This document shows positions 9,505-17,728 of a DNA stretch of 64,000 bases, in pieces. Below the pieces are notes generated by a model, which was given only the letters and a program-made list of their open reading frames with translations, ran no database searches and was not told the origin of the DNA. The translations under genes and the position numbers were made by a program. Source of the stretch: Cronobacter condimenti 1330 (GTDB lineage: Bacteria; Pseudomonadota; Gammaproteobacteria; Enterobacterales; Enterobacteriaceae). Numbering within the stretch: the first letter of the stretch is position 1; the number at the start of each line of letters is the position of its first letter. Where the stretch lies: positions 3,348,001 through 3,412,000 of the forward strand of contig NZ_CP012264.1 in NCBI RefSeq assembly GCF_001277255.1. Direction: 5' to 3'.

Positions 9505-10119
9505 CTGGATATCAATATACTACGTCAACTGTTTGATGAGATGTACGGCCTAGCCGTTGAAGGCACCGCTATTACTGACTCAGCAAACGAGCTGGCAGAG
9601 AACTACTTGGCTTCTTCTGAGAGCGCATTTAAAGCCGCAGAATCCCTAGTGGCCTGTGAATCTCTTAAAGCTTGTGGCTCGGGTTTTGTCTGTAGCCTTA
9701 CTGGTGGTGCACTATTGCCGCTGGCAGTGACTGCTGATGTCTGTTCTTCGCTGTTTATTCAGATGCGCCTGTGTGTAGCCGTGGCGGTTACTGGCGGGCA
9801 TTCCACTGCTGATCCGCGAGTACGGTTACTATGCTGGGGGGCGGTTGCCGGTGATGTCTGTGCGGATATTGCCTGTGGCATTCTCACTCGCCTGATGAAC
9901 CAGGCATTAACCCTACCGGAAGCGGAAGGCGCGTTGCTGACTGCGGTGCGCAGTGAGTTGCTGATGAAAGGCGGAGGCCTGTTACCGAAAGAAGGTCTGC
10001 TGGTTCCGTTAGTGGGCGGGGTAATAAACGGCGGTGCAGCCTGGCTGGTGACCCGCCTGATTGGGCAACTCGCCATTCGTCTGTTTCTTTCACCACCAAG
10101 TCCACCCTACACAGCATAA
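9505..10119 (+). CDS. EcsC-like small membrane-associated protein, probable CTG start
   Basis: A 204-residue protein with Cys- and Gly-rich hydrophobic segments (CSLTGGALLPLAVTADVC, VRLLCWGAVAGDVCADIACG) that resemble EcsC-family proteins; this is a weak match made by eye. The first ATG is at 9541, but a near-perfect AAGGAGG (9494-9500) lies four bases before an in-frame CTG at 9505, and the intervening residues LDINILRQLFDE read like a normal N-terminus. I therefore take CTG as the likely start. It is followed 141 bases later by a YaaW-like gene that also ends in hydrophobic segments, and the two may form a unit. Confidence 0.6.
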   Translation: MDINILRQLFDEMYGLAVEGTAITDSANELAENYLASSESAFKAAESLVACESLKACGSGFVCSLTGGALLPLAVTADVCSSLFIQMRLCVAVAVTGGHSTADPRVRLLCWGAVAGDVCADIACGILTRLMNQALTLPEAEGALLTAVRSELLMKGGGLLPKEGLLVPLVGGVINGGAAWLVTRLIGQLAIRLFLSPPSPPYTA

Positions 10120-10260
10120 TCTTCCGTATTTCATTTTCGGACATCACCTGTCCGGCTCTCTTAGAGTAACACACTGATTTTTCTGATGCTTCGGCCACGT
10201 CCTTGCAGTCGGGTTTGTTATCGTTTTTGTCCTGACGATACAGACCTTAATGGAGGGGAC

Positions 10261-10998
10261 ATGGCCGTTTATCGCGAAGATACTGACCTGCGATTCCTGG
10301 GGGGTTGCGAGAATGAGGACCTGGATTTACTGGTCAGCCTCATTACCCATGACCCACGGGATAAAACCCTGCGCTGGACGGAAACGCTGTCCGGCAGCGA
10401 CAACTACAAACGTTTTTACCCGGCGCACCGTAATTACTGGCAGGAGATTGCCGCTGAAATCCAGACCTTTGGTGCCAGCAGTATTACCAGTGTGTTCAGG
10501 GGTGGAAAAGGCGTGTTGTACCGGGAGGTGTTATGCGATGTCTGTGAGCATACGAGTGTGAAATACCGGAAGGAGGAAACAACCGAGGCCATTGAGCTTT
10601 CCCTGCTGCTGGCGTTACTTGAAAAAAGTCTCAGTGAGATGTCAGCCGAAGAGTTGCAGGAGTTTGCTGACAGTATGGGCACTGAACTGACCGTACCGAC
10701 AGCACCGCTGATTTTAATGGCCATACGGACTGCCGTCCGGGCCTCGGGCTTTGCAGCCTATCGCCTATCAGTAGTGATGCTCAGTACGCTGGCACGAGTG
10801 GTACTTGGGCGTTCTCTGCCGATGGTGGCCTATCTGACACTGAGCCGCTCCATCGCCGTCCTGGCGGGACCGGTTGGTATGGCACTGAGCACTGGCTGGC
10901 TGGTTGTTGATATGGCAGGCCCAGCCCGACGTGTCACGGTTCCGGCCTGCCTGCTGGTCGCCTGTCTACGTCAAAAGTATCTGCACCACTCACAGTAA
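10261..10998 (+). CDS. YaaW-like (UPF0174/DUF3944) protein
   Basis: A 245-residue homologue of E. coli YaaW. The N-terminal DLRFLGGCENEDLDLLVSLITHD is the DUF3944 signature, followed by the ubiquinol-cytochrome c chaperone-like region (YWQEIAAEIQTFGASSITSVFRGGKG) and a C-terminal pair of hydrophobic helices ending PARRVTVPACLLVACLRQK. Its function is unknown; homologues occur in stress-related and island contexts. The ATG at 10261 has GGAGGGGAC before it; the open frame back to 10186 has no ribosome-binding site. The next gene (WYL regulator) begins 20 bases downstream, consistent with an operon. Confidence 0.8.
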   Translation: MAVYREDTDLRFLGGCENEDLDLLVSLITHDPRDKTLRWTETLSGSDNYKRFYPAHRNYWQEIAAEIQTFGASSITSVFRGGKGVLYREVLCDVCEHTSVKYRKEETTEAIELSLLLALLEKSLSEMSAEELQEFADSMGTELTVPTAPLILMAIRTAVRASGFAAYRLSVVMLSTLARVVLGRSLPMVAYLTLSRSIAVLAGPVGMALSTGWLVVDMAGPARRVTVPACLLVACLRQKYLHHSQ

Positions 10999-11018
10999 CC
11001 AAACGGAAATCCTTCACT

Positions 11019-11717
11019 ATGTCTGCGGAAGAAAAACAACACGATCGCATGGCATCACGGCTGGCGATCATCATCAGTCGCCTGCTGATGGGGGAACAAT
11101 TATCGGTACAGGCGTTGTCTCTGGAGTTTCAGATCTCTGAACGTACCCTTCGTCGAGACTTTCGAGAGCGTCTGAGTTGTCTGGAACTGACATACCGACA
11201 GGGAAACTGGTCACTGGCCCAGCCTCTTTCCGGCATTCACACCAACAGAGCGATCCTTCACTTTGCCCGTGCCACCAGCATAGAGCAGTTGTTTCCGGCA
11301 ATGGATAACAAGCTGATAGCGGTGCTGACCGACAGTAGCATCCCGTCGCCCTATATCGTCTGGCTTTCGCCTCCAGGGCGTAAACCGACACCCTTTGGTG
11401 GTTTCTGGCGCATTACACAGGCGATCCTCGACCGTACTTTACTGGACTTGACCGTGGATACAGAACAGTACCGCTGGTTCGCCCCCTATCGTCTGATTTA
11501 TTTCGAAAACAGCTGGTATCTGCTGGGCGAATACCAGCAGCAGGCTTATGTCTTCCGACTAGAAAGCATCGCAGATGTCTGTCTGACGAAAAGGCAATTT
11601 CTGCGCAGGCGGCAAATTGATGCGCTGACCACCGATCCACATTTTATTCGTTCTTTACCCCACTTTCAGTACTTGCGAAAAGTACTGGCTGATACTGCAA
11701 CAGAAGGAAAACCATGA
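11019..11717 (+). CDS. yfjR: WYL-domain DNA-binding regulator, YfjR-like
   Basis: A 232-residue transcription regulator matching CP4-57 YfjR in length and position. The N-terminal HTH (LSVQALSLEFQISERTLRRDFRERL) is DeoR-like. The WYL domain shows the PYRLIYFENSWYLLGEY core, a ligand- or nucleic-acid-sensing fold often controlling defence genes. The stop overlaps the following exported-protein gene by four bases (ATGA). Confidence 0.82.
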   Translation: MSAEEKQHDRMASRLAIIISRLLMGEQLSVQALSLEFQISERTLRRDFRERLSCLELTYRQGNWSLAQPLSGIHTNRAILHFARATSIEQLFPAMDNKLIAVLTDSSIPSPYIVWLSPPGRKPTPFGGFWRITQAILDRTLLDLTVDTEQYRWFAPYRLIYFENSWYLLGEYQQQAYVFRLESIADVCLTKRQFLRRRQIDALTTDPHFIRSLPHFQYLRKVLADTATEGKP

Positions 11718-12154
11718 AAAAAATAACACTTTTACTGATGCTTCTAGCCTCCACACAGGCTGATGCAACTGTAAACCAGTGGACCAGAACCTGGGTTCAG
11801 GGTGTCACGGAATACCGCATACAGGGGAAAGATGGCGCTGAACTGCTGCTGACCTGTTCACCGGATGACAATGCGTTCGTGCAGTACTCCGCGCCTGATG
11901 GCAAAACGCTCACCAGCGGCAATGATGATGGGCGCAGCGTTCAGGCACAGGTCGACAGCGGCGATACGTTCCTGATTAACGACACGTTTTCTGATGCCGG
12001 TGGCAGTAACTTCGAAGCCTTCTGGGATGCTGCCAGAAAATCCCATCGTATCCATATAACGGCGACCGGGCTGCCCTCCGCCACCTTCACCTTCAGCAAT
12101 GCCGCAAAGATTCTGCCTGAGTTTGATAAGTCAGGATGTCTGACACGCATGTGA
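11714..12154 (+). CDS. Small exported protein, unknown function
   Basis: A 146-residue protein with a clear signal peptide (MKKITLLLMLLASTQADA, cleavage likely after ADA) and two Cys residues (LLLTCSPDD and KSGCLTRM) that could form a periplasmic disulfide. No family is recognised. It is co-translated with the YfjR-like regulator and followed by a second small exported protein; this pair of secreted proteins is typical of this position in CP4-57-like islands. Confidence 0.75.
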   Translation: MKKITLLLMLLASTQADATVNQWTRTWVQGVTEYRIQGKDGAELLLTCSPDDNAFVQYSAPDGKTLTSGNDDGRSVQAQVDSGDTFLINDTFSDAGGSNFEAFWDAARKSHRIHITATGLPSATFTFSNAAKILPEFDKSGCLTRM

Positions 12155-12189
12155 GCCTTTATTGCTTCAACAAAAATAAGGAAAAAATA

Positions 12190-12552
12190 ATGAAAACAAC
12201 AATGAGTGCCCTCGCCGTGGCACTGATGATTTCACCTCTACTGCACGCCGCAGAGGCCCCGCTCAGGATTGGTCTTGAGCAGGTTAAAAATCCGTATTAC
12301 CCGAATCTACATCAGCAGCGTGTTCATGTTCAGTCGCTGACTGATAACGTCACCATTAAGGATATTGTCATTAACCGAGGTAACTGCCCTATTCAGAAGA
12401 TGCCCACCGTCTACGCAGGCAGCAAGCCTGTATCACTGGTACCTTCAACATTGCCTTACGGGAAAGAGATTGCCGTCTACATTAAAGGCCCATGCAGTGT
12501 GGCGGAGATTAACGTCATCACCAGTCAGGGGGACTGGCTGATGAAGTACTAG
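12190..12552 (+). CDS. Small exported protein, unknown function
   Basis: A 120-residue protein with a signal peptide (MKTTMSALAVALMISPLLHAAEA). The mature part has two Cys (NRGNCPIQK and KGPCSVAEI), probably a disulfide, and a beta-rich look with a DIVINRGNCP motif. No function is known. The start ATG at 12190 lies 35 bases after the previous stop; the frame is open further upstream but lacks a signal sequence from those starts. Confidence 0.75.
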   Translation: MKTTMSALAVALMISPLLHAAEAPLRIGLEQVKNPYYPNLHQQRVHVQSLTDNVTIKDIVINRGNCPIQKMPTVYAGSKPVSLVPSTLPYGKEIAVYIKGPCSVAEINVITSQGDWLMKY

Positions 12553-12571
12553 TTTCGATTGAACAATATCT

Positions 12572-12595
12572 GGTCTGACAATCTGTTGTCAGACC
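12572..12595 (+). terminator. Hairpin after the exported-protein gene
   Basis: GGTCTGACAA (12572-12581), loop TCTG, TTGTCAGACC (12586-12595): a perfect 10-bp stem 20 bases after the stop codon. Only a weak T-rich tail follows, so it may be a weak terminator or an mRNA-stabilising stem. Confidence 0.5.
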
Positions 12596-12901
12596 CTGTT
12601 GTACTATCAGTCGTAATATCAAAGAAATCAGGTATTAATACTGCGTATTAATAGCCATTATAAACCCCTCCCCCGTAAGGTCCCTCCCCTTATGAAGGAT
12701 TCGCCATACTATATATCTCATTATTTCATTATGTTAGCATCCTACCACTGCTTGTCTGACTGCTTTGTGCCAGAAGAGGACGTTTTACATATTGCTATTC
12801 AATGCTTAAGGTTAGTCCTCAATAGTTGCTTAAACTCCTGTTCATCTATTTCAAAAATGTATAATCTGCTAAAGAAAAGATCGAGGACATGAGGGAGAAT
12901 G
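12596..12901. other. AT-rich intergenic region
   Basis: About 300 bases upstream of the next gene. It contains a 66-codon frame (12692-12892) with no homology I can see and no good ribosome-binding site. Probably promoter and spacer DNA. Confidence 0.4.
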
Positions 12902-13483
12902 ATGTCTACTGTTGCAGATTTAGTATCAGCTTTAGCTTGGCCATTAGCTTTTGTATGGTTTGTTCAGAAATATGGTAATGATGTTAAAGAGCTAATTCTC
13001 CGGCTATCTAAAGTAAAATTTGGAAATGCGGAAGCTGAATTTACTTTAGGATTAAAAGCCGCGGAAGAGTTAGCTAATGGAGCTCCCTTGCTTGAAGCAT
13101 CAAAAGATCTACATGAGGAAGGCATCGAGTTTTCTAAACGTATGTCGCAGTTAGAGCGCATTGCGGATGTATCGCCTAGGGCCGCAATTATGGAATCATG
13201 GTTACTAATTGAAGAAGCGGCAGGAAAAGCAGGTTTTGTTCAAGGAGCATCTATTCCACGAATCAATCCTTTATTATTTATTGAATGGTTAGTAAGAGAA
13301 GGAAAAATTGATAAATCAACCGCTATATTGGTCGATAGGATGAGAAAGCTACGAAATGAAGCGAGTCATTTGAAAGATTTCGAACTCACAAAAGATGAAG
13401 CTGAACGATACCTAAAAATAGCCGTTCAGATATCTCTTCTTATCATCGAGCCGGATTCACCCATAGTGTTAGAAAATGAGTAA
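12902..13483 (+). CDS. Membrane-anchored protein with HEPN/DUF4145-like C-terminus
   Basis: A 193-residue protein. Residues about 6-24 form one hydrophobic helix (LVSALAWPLAFVWFVQKYG), then a charged helical stretch, then a helical domain ending in MRKLRNEASHLKDFELT. R151-N-E-A-S-H156 fits the Rx4H motif of HEPN ribonucleases and the DUF4145 family, many of which are toxins or abortive-infection effectors. Two adjacent ATGs occur (12899 and 12902); the second is better spaced from GAGGGAG. The gene is AT-rich cargo and converges on another gene with a HEPN-like motif. The family call is by motif only. Confidence 0.6.
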   Translation: MSTVADLVSALAWPLAFVWFVQKYGNDVKELILRLSKVKFGNAEAEFTLGLKAAEELANGAPLLEASKDLHEEGIEFSKRMSQLERIADVSPRAAIMESWLLIEEAAGKAGFVQGASIPRINPLLFIEWLVREGKIDKSTAILVDRMRKLRNEASHLKDFELTKDEAERYLKIAVQISLLIIEPDSPIVLENE

Positions 13484-13557
13484 ACGCATCCAGCCGCTCA
13501 CTCTAAGGCAGGGTTGGCGGCTGAAAAAAGTACGTTACCTAACTGTTATGCTTTTCT

Positions 13558-14964
13558 CTATGAATTAACCAAACGTTGATAAGCAGAAACTTTTCCAAGA
13601 TTAGGGAGTTGAGGCAGTGTTGCTGTTGCGATGTAACCCAGAGCTTGAATTACAACTTGATTAGTAGAAGTAAATGTTGCAGCTAGATTTTTATAACTCT
13701 CAGCACATCTAGCTATAGAAACTCTGGATGCAAATTCACTATCTAAGACAAGTCTTACAAACTCTTTTAATTCGTTGTCACCAAACTTAGCAATCATCTG
13801 ATCGTAATAATATACAGCCCCATTTGAAACGCCGTATCCATTGCCCAATTTACACATAATTATGGTTTTGACGTAATCCTTTCTTACTGCATCAGGTATA
13901 ATTCCGGTGCTGGATATATATGCAGCCAAAGCTGAAGCATGAGGCGGTTCACTATGAAAATTATTCCATCCGCTGTGAGCTTGATATAGATTATATATCT
14001 TTATCGACATTTCAACTGATAATGTATCTGCAGGCAAATATGGCAACCCACTAACAATAGTCAAAAATTCGTTTGCTGCATCACGCCGAGAGTTCTCGCC
14101 ATTAGTAGCAAATGACTGGTATTTAATGCCGCAGTTATATTTCGCACTATCAGATGCTAAGGTCCAACAATCATTTGCAATACCTTTAATATTGTTTTTA
14201 ATTTGCACCGATGCAGAATCATTTGTATACATTCCAAATATAGTTCGCAGGAGAGAATTTAGAGCATCTAAAGGTAGAGTTTGTAAGCCTGTTTTGATAT
14301 GGGCTATGGCAGTCGTATCTAAAGACTCTTGTTTGATGCTTAGCAGAAATCGATTTACATTTAAGGCTGCAGGTTCAGGTTGCTTTGATATCACTTCTTT
14401 TATACATGTTTCTAACCAGGAAACTAATTGAAAACCAGTTAGCTGATTCTGGTTAGGGTGTGCTGCGCTTGCCCAATTTCGCATATCCCTAATGTAATCT
14501 AAGTGTTTAAATCCTAAATCTGAAAGCAGACCTGTTAGGTGACATCCCCTAATTAATTCCCACTCCTCAACCTTTACAAGATCATCAATGGATTTTAATT
14601 TATCTCGTCTTTTAGGATCGGTTATTATGCTGTCGTAAAAATAATCAATATCATTTAATGAAACCTTCCATCTCAAATTGGTTACAGTCTCATTCCAGAG
14701 GAAATTCAGAGCAGCATCAAAAAGACCAGCGCCGCATGCCGCGACGAATTTCGATAAATATAATGACCCAGACCGGGTTTGTGCCGTCATGTTACTTATG
14801 ACATCGGGAAGATTTGAAATAACTCTGTGACGTTCTGAATTCTCTACGAGAACATTATTTGTGGGCAAGTCTAGACTTGTTAGGTAGACAGCAAGTGACG
14901 TATTAAATTGGTCCACTACAGTTGTGACACTTTGTGTGTCAACTACTAATAAGTTATTTGCCAT
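13558..14964 (-). CDS. Hypothetical protein with a HEPN-like R-x6-H motif
   Basis: A 468-residue, mostly helical soluble protein that I do not recognise. Around residues 155-171 the sequence DYIRDMRNWASAAHPNQNQ contains R162-N163 followed six residues later by H169, close to the RNxxxH signature of HEPN domains but with longer spacing. There is no signal peptide. The start at 14964 is chosen because AAGGA sits six bases upstream; an ATG two codons earlier overlaps that site. It is convergent with the 193-residue gene, separated by 74 bases. Role unknown; a defence or toxin function is inferred only from the motif and location. Confidence 0.6.
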   Translation of the reverse strand: MANNLLVVDTQSVTTVVDQFNTSLAVYLTSLDLPTNNVLVENSERHRVISNLPDVISNMTAQTRSGSLYLSKFVAACGAGLFDAALNFLWNETVTNLRWKVSLNDIDYFYDSIITDPKRRDKLKSIDDLVKVEEWELIRGCHLTGLLSDLGFKHLDYIRDMRNWASAAHPNQNQLTGFQLVSWLETCIKEVISKQPEPAALNVNRFLLSIKQESLDTTAIAHIKTGLQTLPLDALNSLLRTIFGMYTNDSASVQIKNNIKGIANDCWTLASDSAKYNCGIKYQSFATNGENSRRDAANEFLTIVSGLPYLPADTLSVEMSIKIYNLYQAHSGWNNFHSEPPHASALAAYISSTGIIPDAVRKDYVKTIIMCKLGNGYGVSNGAVYYYDQMIAKFGDNELKEFVRLVLDSEFASRVSIARCAESYKNLAATFTSTNQVVIQALGYIATATLPQLPNLGKVSAYQRLVNS

Positions 14965-15341
14965 TTTCATTCCTTTTCATCGATTTTCATGCCTCAGTCA
15001 ACAGTTCAGAAAGAACTGATAACAATTCCATTACTTATTCATGTAAGTCATTTGAAAAACACTTGATAGTGTCTCATTTTTTATCACGGGCTTTTGATTC
15101 TAAAAGCAATTTAAACTAGCTGAACCAACTGATGCAACCAAAAAAACCAAGATCATACTGGTACTTTATCTACCAAAGCCAACTACAGCTCACAGCATAA
15201 GATCCCTTTGCTGGTTTGCTTCCCTGTAGGGTGATCATTGCCGCACGATAAGCTACTTCCGCTCTTCGCTCATAGCAGACATTAGCTAGCTGTTGCATCC
15301 CCCAACAACAAAGAGTTTTCCCCTGCAATACCAAATCAATG
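14965..15341. other. Intergenic region in island
   Basis: About 380 bases between the 468-residue protein gene and the hairpin before the DUF932 gene. No coding frame, tRNA or repeat is recognisable. It must contain the promoter for the leftward gene and probably one for the rightward yfjQ-yfjY operon. Confidence 0.4.
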
Positions 15342-15382
15342 CAGAAAGGCCGCGCTTCTTCACCGGAAGCGCGGCCTTTCTG
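15342..15382 (+). repeat. Perfect 17-bp hairpin in the leader of the YfjQ-type operon
   Basis: The left arm 15342-15358 and right arm 15366-15382 are exact reverse complements (core AGGCCGCGCTTC) around a seven-base loop. It lies 33 bases before the start of the DUF932 gene, ahead of its AAAAAGGAG site. There is no T-run, so it is more likely a regulatory or RNA-stability element, or a protein-binding dyad, than a terminator. Confidence 0.75.
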
Positions 15383-15415
15383 AATTTATGCCATTAATCA
15401 AAAAGGAGTTTTATC

Positions 15416-16234
15416 ATGAAATTAGCCAGTCGCTTTGGCCGAGTTAACCAGATTCGCCGCGACCGTCCACTGACAAATGACGAGTTGATGGCCCATGTAC
15501 CCAGTGTATTTGGTACCAACAAACACGAATCCCGCTCGGACCGCTACACCTACATTCCAACAATCACACTGCTTGATAGCCTGAAACAGGAAGGTTTCCA
15601 GCCGTTCTTTGCCTGCCAGACCCGAGTGCGCGACCAGAGTAAGCGAGAGCACACCAAACACATGCTGCGCCTGCGCCGTGAAGGCCAGATTACTGGCAAA
15701 CAAGTACCGGAAATTATTCTGCTTAACAGCCATGACGGCTCCAGCTCATACCAGATGTTGCCGGGGCTATTTCGTGCAGTTTGCCAGAACGGGCTGATTT
15801 GCGGTGAGAGTTTTGGTGAGGTACGTGTGCCGCATAAAGGCAACGTGGTGGAGAAAGTCATTGAAGGGGCTTACGAAGTGCTCGGGATTTTTGACCGGGT
15901 GGAAGAGAAGCGCGATGCCATGCAGTCGCTTTTGTTACCGTCACCAGCACAGCAGGCGATGGCGAAAGCGGCATTAACCTATCGCTTTGGTGAAGAGCAT
16001 CAGCCGGTGACGGAATCGCAGATCCTTTCCCCGCGCCGCTGGCAGGATGAAAGCAACGATCTGTGGACCACTTACCAACGCATTCAGGAGAACTTGATAA
16101 AAGGCGGACTGTCAGGACGGACGACGAAAGGTCAGCGTGCTCAAACCCGTGCTGTCAAAGGTATCGACGGAGATGTAAAGCTCAATCGCGCTCTGTGGGT
16201 GATGGCTGAAAATATGCTTCAACTTGCTTCATAA
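15416..16234 (+). CDS. yfjQ: DUF932 protein YfjQ-like
   Basis: A 272-residue DUF932/DUF945-type protein nearly colinear with CP4-57 YfjQ and CP4-44 paralogues. Conserved stretches include SRSDRYTYIPTI, GFQPFFACQTRVRD and HDGSSSYQMLPG. The biochemical role is not established; the family is common in plasmids and islands near anti-restriction and RadC genes. The start has an excellent AAAAAGGAG site. It heads the operon yfjQ-yfjY-ypjJ-yfjZ-ypjF. Confidence 0.9.
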   Translation: MKLASRFGRVNQIRRDRPLTNDELMAHVPSVFGTNKHESRSDRYTYIPTITLLDSLKQEGFQPFFACQTRVRDQSKREHTKHMLRLRREGQITGKQVPEIILLNSHDGSSSYQMLPGLFRAVCQNGLICGESFGEVRVPHKGNVVEKVIEGAYEVLGIFDRVEEKRDAMQSLLLPSPAQQAMAKAALTYRFGEEHQPVTESQILSPRRWQDESNDLWTTYQRIQENLIKGGLSGRTTKGQRAQTRAVKGIDGDVKLNRALWVMAENMLQLAS

Positions 16235-16266
16235 ACGACTTTTACTATTACCTGTAAGGCCCTGTC

Positions 16267-16737
16267 ATGTCAGAGATAAATCTACCTCCTGATCTTCCGG
16301 TAACTGAAGCACGCACTATTCGTCATGCTCTCCGCTTACTGGAAAAATATCAGCGCCAGCCTGGCGAACAATTTAATTCTACTACCTTCACGAAAACCTG
16401 GCTGCAACTGCGTCTTGCCCTGCAGGAGCGCGAAGTTTTTCTTGTTTTATATCTCGATAATCATAACCGTCTTCTGGAATGCGAGACGCTCTTTACGGGC
16501 ACGATTAACCATACCGAAGTCCATCCACGCGAAGTGGTGAAACTGGCACTACGACATAACGCTGCTGCTGTGATTCTGGCCCATAACCATCCATCCGGAG
16601 AGACAGAACCGAGTAAACAGGATCGAAATATCACTCAACATCTAGTGAAAGCGCTGGCAATGGTAGAGGTGCGGGTGCTGGACCATCTTATTGTTGGCAT
16701 CGATGTGCTTTCTTTTGCTGAACGTGGCTGGCTATGA
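16267..16737 (+). CDS. yfjY: RadC/JAMM-family protein YfjY-like
   Basis: A 156-residue RadC-family protein with the MPN/JAMM metal-binding signature AHNHPSGETEPSKQD (two His, Ser, Asp). The helix-hairpin-helix of full-length RadC is absent, as is usual for island copies. Despite the name, a DNA-repair role for RadC is not supported; island versions accompany anti-restriction and toxin-antitoxin genes. The stop is eight bases before the next start. Confidence 0.92.
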   Translation: MSEINLPPDLPVTEARTIRHALRLLEKYQRQPGEQFNSTTFTKTWLQLRLALQEREVFLVLYLDNHNRLLECETLFTGTINHTEVHPREVVKLALRHNAAAVILAHNHPSGETEPSKQDRNITQHLVKALAMVEVRVLDHLIVGIDVLSFAERGWL

Positions 16738-16745
16738 GGCTAACC

Positions 16746-16967
16746 ATGAAAATCATCGATAAAAAAGCCGCGATGGCGATTCAGCGACAGCATCCGAATT
16801 CCCGGATCTTTCGCTACTGCACGGGCAAATACCAATGGTACGGCAGCGCCAGTCATTACACCGGTCAGGATGTTGCGGAAATTTCCGGTGTGCTGGCGGT
16901 TTATGCAGAACGCCGTCGTGACAACCACGGTCCGTATACACGCCTGATGTGCATAACCACCAACTGA
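16746..16967 (+). CDS. ypjJ: DUF987 protein YpjJ-like
   Basis: A 73-residue DUF987 protein that always accompanies the CbtA/CbeA-type toxin-antitoxin pair in CP4 islands. Characteristic residues are AMAIQRQHP, FRYCTGKYQWYGSASHYTG and ERRRDNHGPY. The function is unknown. The ATG at 16746 is preferred over the GTG-like earlier start because it matches family N-termini (MKIIDKK). Confidence 0.88.
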   Translation: MKIIDKKAAMAIQRQHPNSRIFRYCTGKYQWYGSASHYTGQDVAEISGVLAVYAERRRDNHGPYTRLMCITTN

Positions 16968-16988
16968 CATTTAATAAGGATTAGAAAA

Positions 16989-17312
16989 ATGCAAAATTCA
17001 TGGGGACTGAAGCGCGACATCTCGCCGTGTTTCGGTGCAAGGCTTGTGCAGGAAGGCTGTCGCCTGCATTTTCTGGCAGACCGTGCAGGTATTAGCGGTG
17101 CGTTTAACGAGGGGGAGGCTCTTCGTCTGGATCAGGCATTTCCGCTAGTGATGAAACAGCTTGAATTGATGCTGACAACCGGTGAACTGAATCCGCGCCA
17201 TCAGCATTGCGTCACGTTGCATCATAACGGACTCACCTGCGAGGCCGATACTCTCGGCTCTCACGGCTATGTTTACATCGTTATTTATCCTCAGGCATCT
17301 GCAACTAGGTAA
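16989..17312 (+). CDS. yfjZ: Type IV antitoxin, YfjZ/CbeA family
   Basis: A 107-residue antitoxin of the CbeA/YeeU/YfjZ family. These act without binding the toxin directly, by promoting bundling of MreB and FtsZ. Typical residues are WGLKRDISPCFGARLVQEG, RLHFLADRAGISG and CHxLDQAF-like segments. It lies directly upstream of its cognate toxin, 31 bases apart. Confidence 0.92.
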   Translation: MQNSWGLKRDISPCFGARLVQEGCRLHFLADRAGISGAFNEGEALRLDQAFPLVMKQLELMLTTGELNPRHQHCVTLHHNGLTCEADTLGSHGYVYIVIYPQASATR

Positions 17313-17343
17313 CACCTTCTCTACTTTTATCAGGACTCAATTC

Positions 17344-17667
17344 ATGCACATTGCATCTGTACCGGCCACGGTGCCGGTTTCGTCACACCTGTCGCCCGTA
17401 CAGGTCTGGCAGAAACTGTTAACGTATCTGCTGGAGCACCATTACGGCCTGACACTTAGCGACACGCCATTCCACGACGACGCGACCATTGAGGAGCATA
17501 TCGATGCGGGAATAACGCTCGCCGATGCGGTTAATTTCCTGGTCGAAAAGTACGAACTGGTTCGTATCGACCGCAAGGGATTTACATGGCGAGAGCAAAC
17601 GCCCTTCATTACCGCAACGGATATTCTGCGTGCCAAAAAGAGCATCGGGCTGTTGCCCAGATCTTAA
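17344..17667 (+). CDS. ypjF: Type IV toxin, YpjF/CbtA family
   Basis: A 107-residue toxin of the CbtA/YeeV/YkfI/YpjF family, which inhibits polymerisation of the cytoskeletal proteins MreB and FtsZ. Recognisable parts are VWQKLLTYLLEHHYGLTLSDTPF, IEEHIDAGITLADAVNFLVEKYELVRID and TDILRAKKSIGLL. The ATG at 17344 fits family length; the open frame to 17269 overlaps the antitoxin gene. It appears intact, so an active toxin-antitoxin pair is likely. Confidence 0.93.
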   Translation: MHIASVPATVPVSSHLSPVQVWQKLLTYLLEHHYGLTLSDTPFHDDATIEEHIDAGITLADAVNFLVEKYELVRIDRKGFTWREQTPFITATDILRAKKSIGLLPRS

Positions 17668-17693
17668 ATTTTTCTAAGTACATGCTGCTCAGT

Positions 17694-17728
17694 GTTGCTA
17701 TTTCCGCTACTGTAGCGGAAATAGCAAC
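17694..17728 (+). repeat. Perfect 16-bp hairpin downstream of ypjF
   Basis: GTTGCTATTTCCGCTA (17694-17709), loop CTG, and its exact reverse complement (17713-17728). It begins 26 bases after the toxin stop. With no T-run it is not a canonical intrinsic terminator; it could protect the mRNA 3' end or be a protein site near the island end. Confidence 0.75.

Noticed and set aside
9541..9543. First ATG as start of the EcsC-like gene
   Set aside because: It lacks a ribosome-binding site, whereas AAGGAGG is correctly spaced from the in-frame CTG at 9505.
12692..12892. 66-codon frame before the HEPN-like gene
   Set aside because: No ribosome-binding site or known domain; overlaps the likely promoter.
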